Source: Waddliaceae bacterium (GTDB taxonomy: Bacteria; Chlamydiota; Chlamydiia; Chlamydiales; SLFE01). From it: a DNA stretch of 13,150 nt. The stretch spans positions 1 to 13,150 of the forward strand of contig SLFE01000263.1 in the NCBI GenBank assembly GCA_007124415.1, read 5' to 3'. How positions within the stretch are numbered: position 1 is the first letter of the stretch; the number at the start of each line of letters is the position of its first letter. The position numbers were made by a program, and so were the translations under genes. The notes beneath the pieces are model-generated. The model was not told where the DNA came from. It worked only from the letters and a program-made list of their open reading frames with translations, and searched no databases. Shown in pieces: positions 12,729 through 13,150 of this stretch.

Positions 12729-12757
12729 TTGCCAAAAATGTCTTTTTGGGTTATATT
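12729..12757 (+). promoter_or_regulatory. Promoter with inverted repeat upstream of the last gene
   Basis: TTGCCA (12729-12734) and TATATT (12752-12757) are 17 bp apart. The spacer is almost filled by a perfect inverted repeat, CCAAAAA (12732-12738), loop TGTC, TTTTTGG (12743-12749), which could be an operator or an A/T-rich terminator for miaA. A second small palindrome, TTTAG-T-CTAAA, lies at 12768-12778 in the leader. Confidence 0.5.
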
Positions 12758-12804
12758 TGTATTTAACTTTAGTCTAAATTAAATCAAAAATAATGAGATA
12801 GCCG

Positions 12805-13150
12805 ATGGACCAAACTGATGATGAAAAATACGATAGCACTTCTTGCTTGGAAGAACCTGAAATAATTAATAATCAGCAAAGCCAGGATAACCGAAAAATG
12901 GATGAATCATCAGAAGAACCAAACGCGCCCGAAAAATCTGCTGACGCTCAACCTTCTAAAAAGTCGCCTTATGAAGAATTTCTCAACGAACTTGAAAAGC
13001 AGGGGGCTCCCGAGCAGAAAATTTCCCATGTCCTTCAATTTATGGAAAATGCGATATCTCAGGGCGGCTCTCCTTCTTTTAAAAATTTTTGGGACGCCAG
13101 AAAACTATGCCTTACTTTTTTTAAAGAAGAAAATCTTTCCTTTTCAGTAC
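12805..13150 (+). CDS. Unrecognised acidic protein, N-terminal part (runs off the window)
   Basis: An open frame from ATG 12805 to the window end gives 115 codons; an in-frame TAG at 12799-12801 fixes the ATG as first possible start. The ribosome site is weak (GAGATAG). Residues 1-53 are polar and acidic, rich in Asp, Glu, Ser, Asn, Gln and Pro, and look disordered. From residue 54 a folded helical region begins (SPYEEFLNELEKQGAPEQKI..., then FKNFWDARKLCLTFFKEE near 92-110). There is no signal peptide or hydrophobic segment. The composition resembles conserved chlamydial hypotheticals, but I do not recognise the family. It follows miaA by about 145 bp and has its own promoter. Confidence 0.75.
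   Translation, partial: MDQTDDEKYDSTSCLEEPEIINNQQSQDNRKMDESSEEPNAPEKSADAQPSKKSPYEEFLNELEKQGAPEQKISHVLQFMENAISQGGSPSFKNFWDARKLCLTFFKEENLSFSV

Overview
The window looks like chromosomal DNA from a member of the Chlamydiota, most likely an 'environmental' chlamydia (Parachlamydiales; the roughly mid-40s G+C impression would suit a Waddlia-like genome, but this is only an inference). Reasons: ribosomal proteins L13 and S9 read as chlamydial, the S9 especially so as far as I remember the Chlamydia sequence; a small RsbV-type anti-anti-sigma gene sits directly upstream of miaA, a pairing I recall from Chlamydia trachomatis (CT765-CT766); and several genes have the mosaic of housekeeping and orphan LRR/EEP-type proteins expected of such genomes. 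No computation or database search was possible.

Layout. 1-148 is the right end of an IS200/IS605-family element: the last codons of a TnpB-like gene, the subterminal hairpin and the terminal TCAA. 149-238 is flanking DNA with a good promoter, followed by a diverged endonuclease/exonuclease/phosphatase (EEP) domain gene (239-862). Convergent to it is a minus-strand pair: a secreted cyclophilin (1471-2022) followed by a leucine-rich-repeat protein (914-1417). Next come a membrane-anchored Ppx/GppA-type phosphatase (2148-3221), a convergent, overlapping periplasmic SIMPL-domain protein (3215-3919, minus), and a divergent likely operon: polytopic membrane protein (3962-4591), ABC ATPase (4641-5546) and ABC-2 permease (5536-6327). 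A minus-strand NhaC-type antiporter (6315-7883), a TM2-domain protein (7984-8199) and miaB (8196-9530, minus) follow.

The right third is core machinery: rplM-rpsI with a clear promoter and an intrinsic terminator, a divergent short ssb (10566-10961, minus), then an rsbV-like gene and miaA behind a near-consensus promoter, and finally the 5' part of an unrecognised acidic protein that runs off the window (12805 onwards).

How they relate: MiaA and MiaB carry out the two successive steps that turn A37 of tRNAs reading UNN codons into ms2i6A, and lie about 2 kb apart. The RsbV-like protein would belong to a partner-switching pathway that controls sigma factor or another target. The ABC ATPase and permease form one exporter. 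Gene packing is tight: three convergent gene pairs overlap at their stop codons by 4-13 bp. I do not see a clearly new multi-gene system. The most unusual points are the IS605 right end that would provide an omega-RNA guide, the EEP protein lacking its catalytic Glu, the cyclophilin with two well-formed starts, the apparently membrane-tethered Ppx/GppA domain, the short SSB without an acidic tip, and a shared promoter block upstream of rplM and the last gene.
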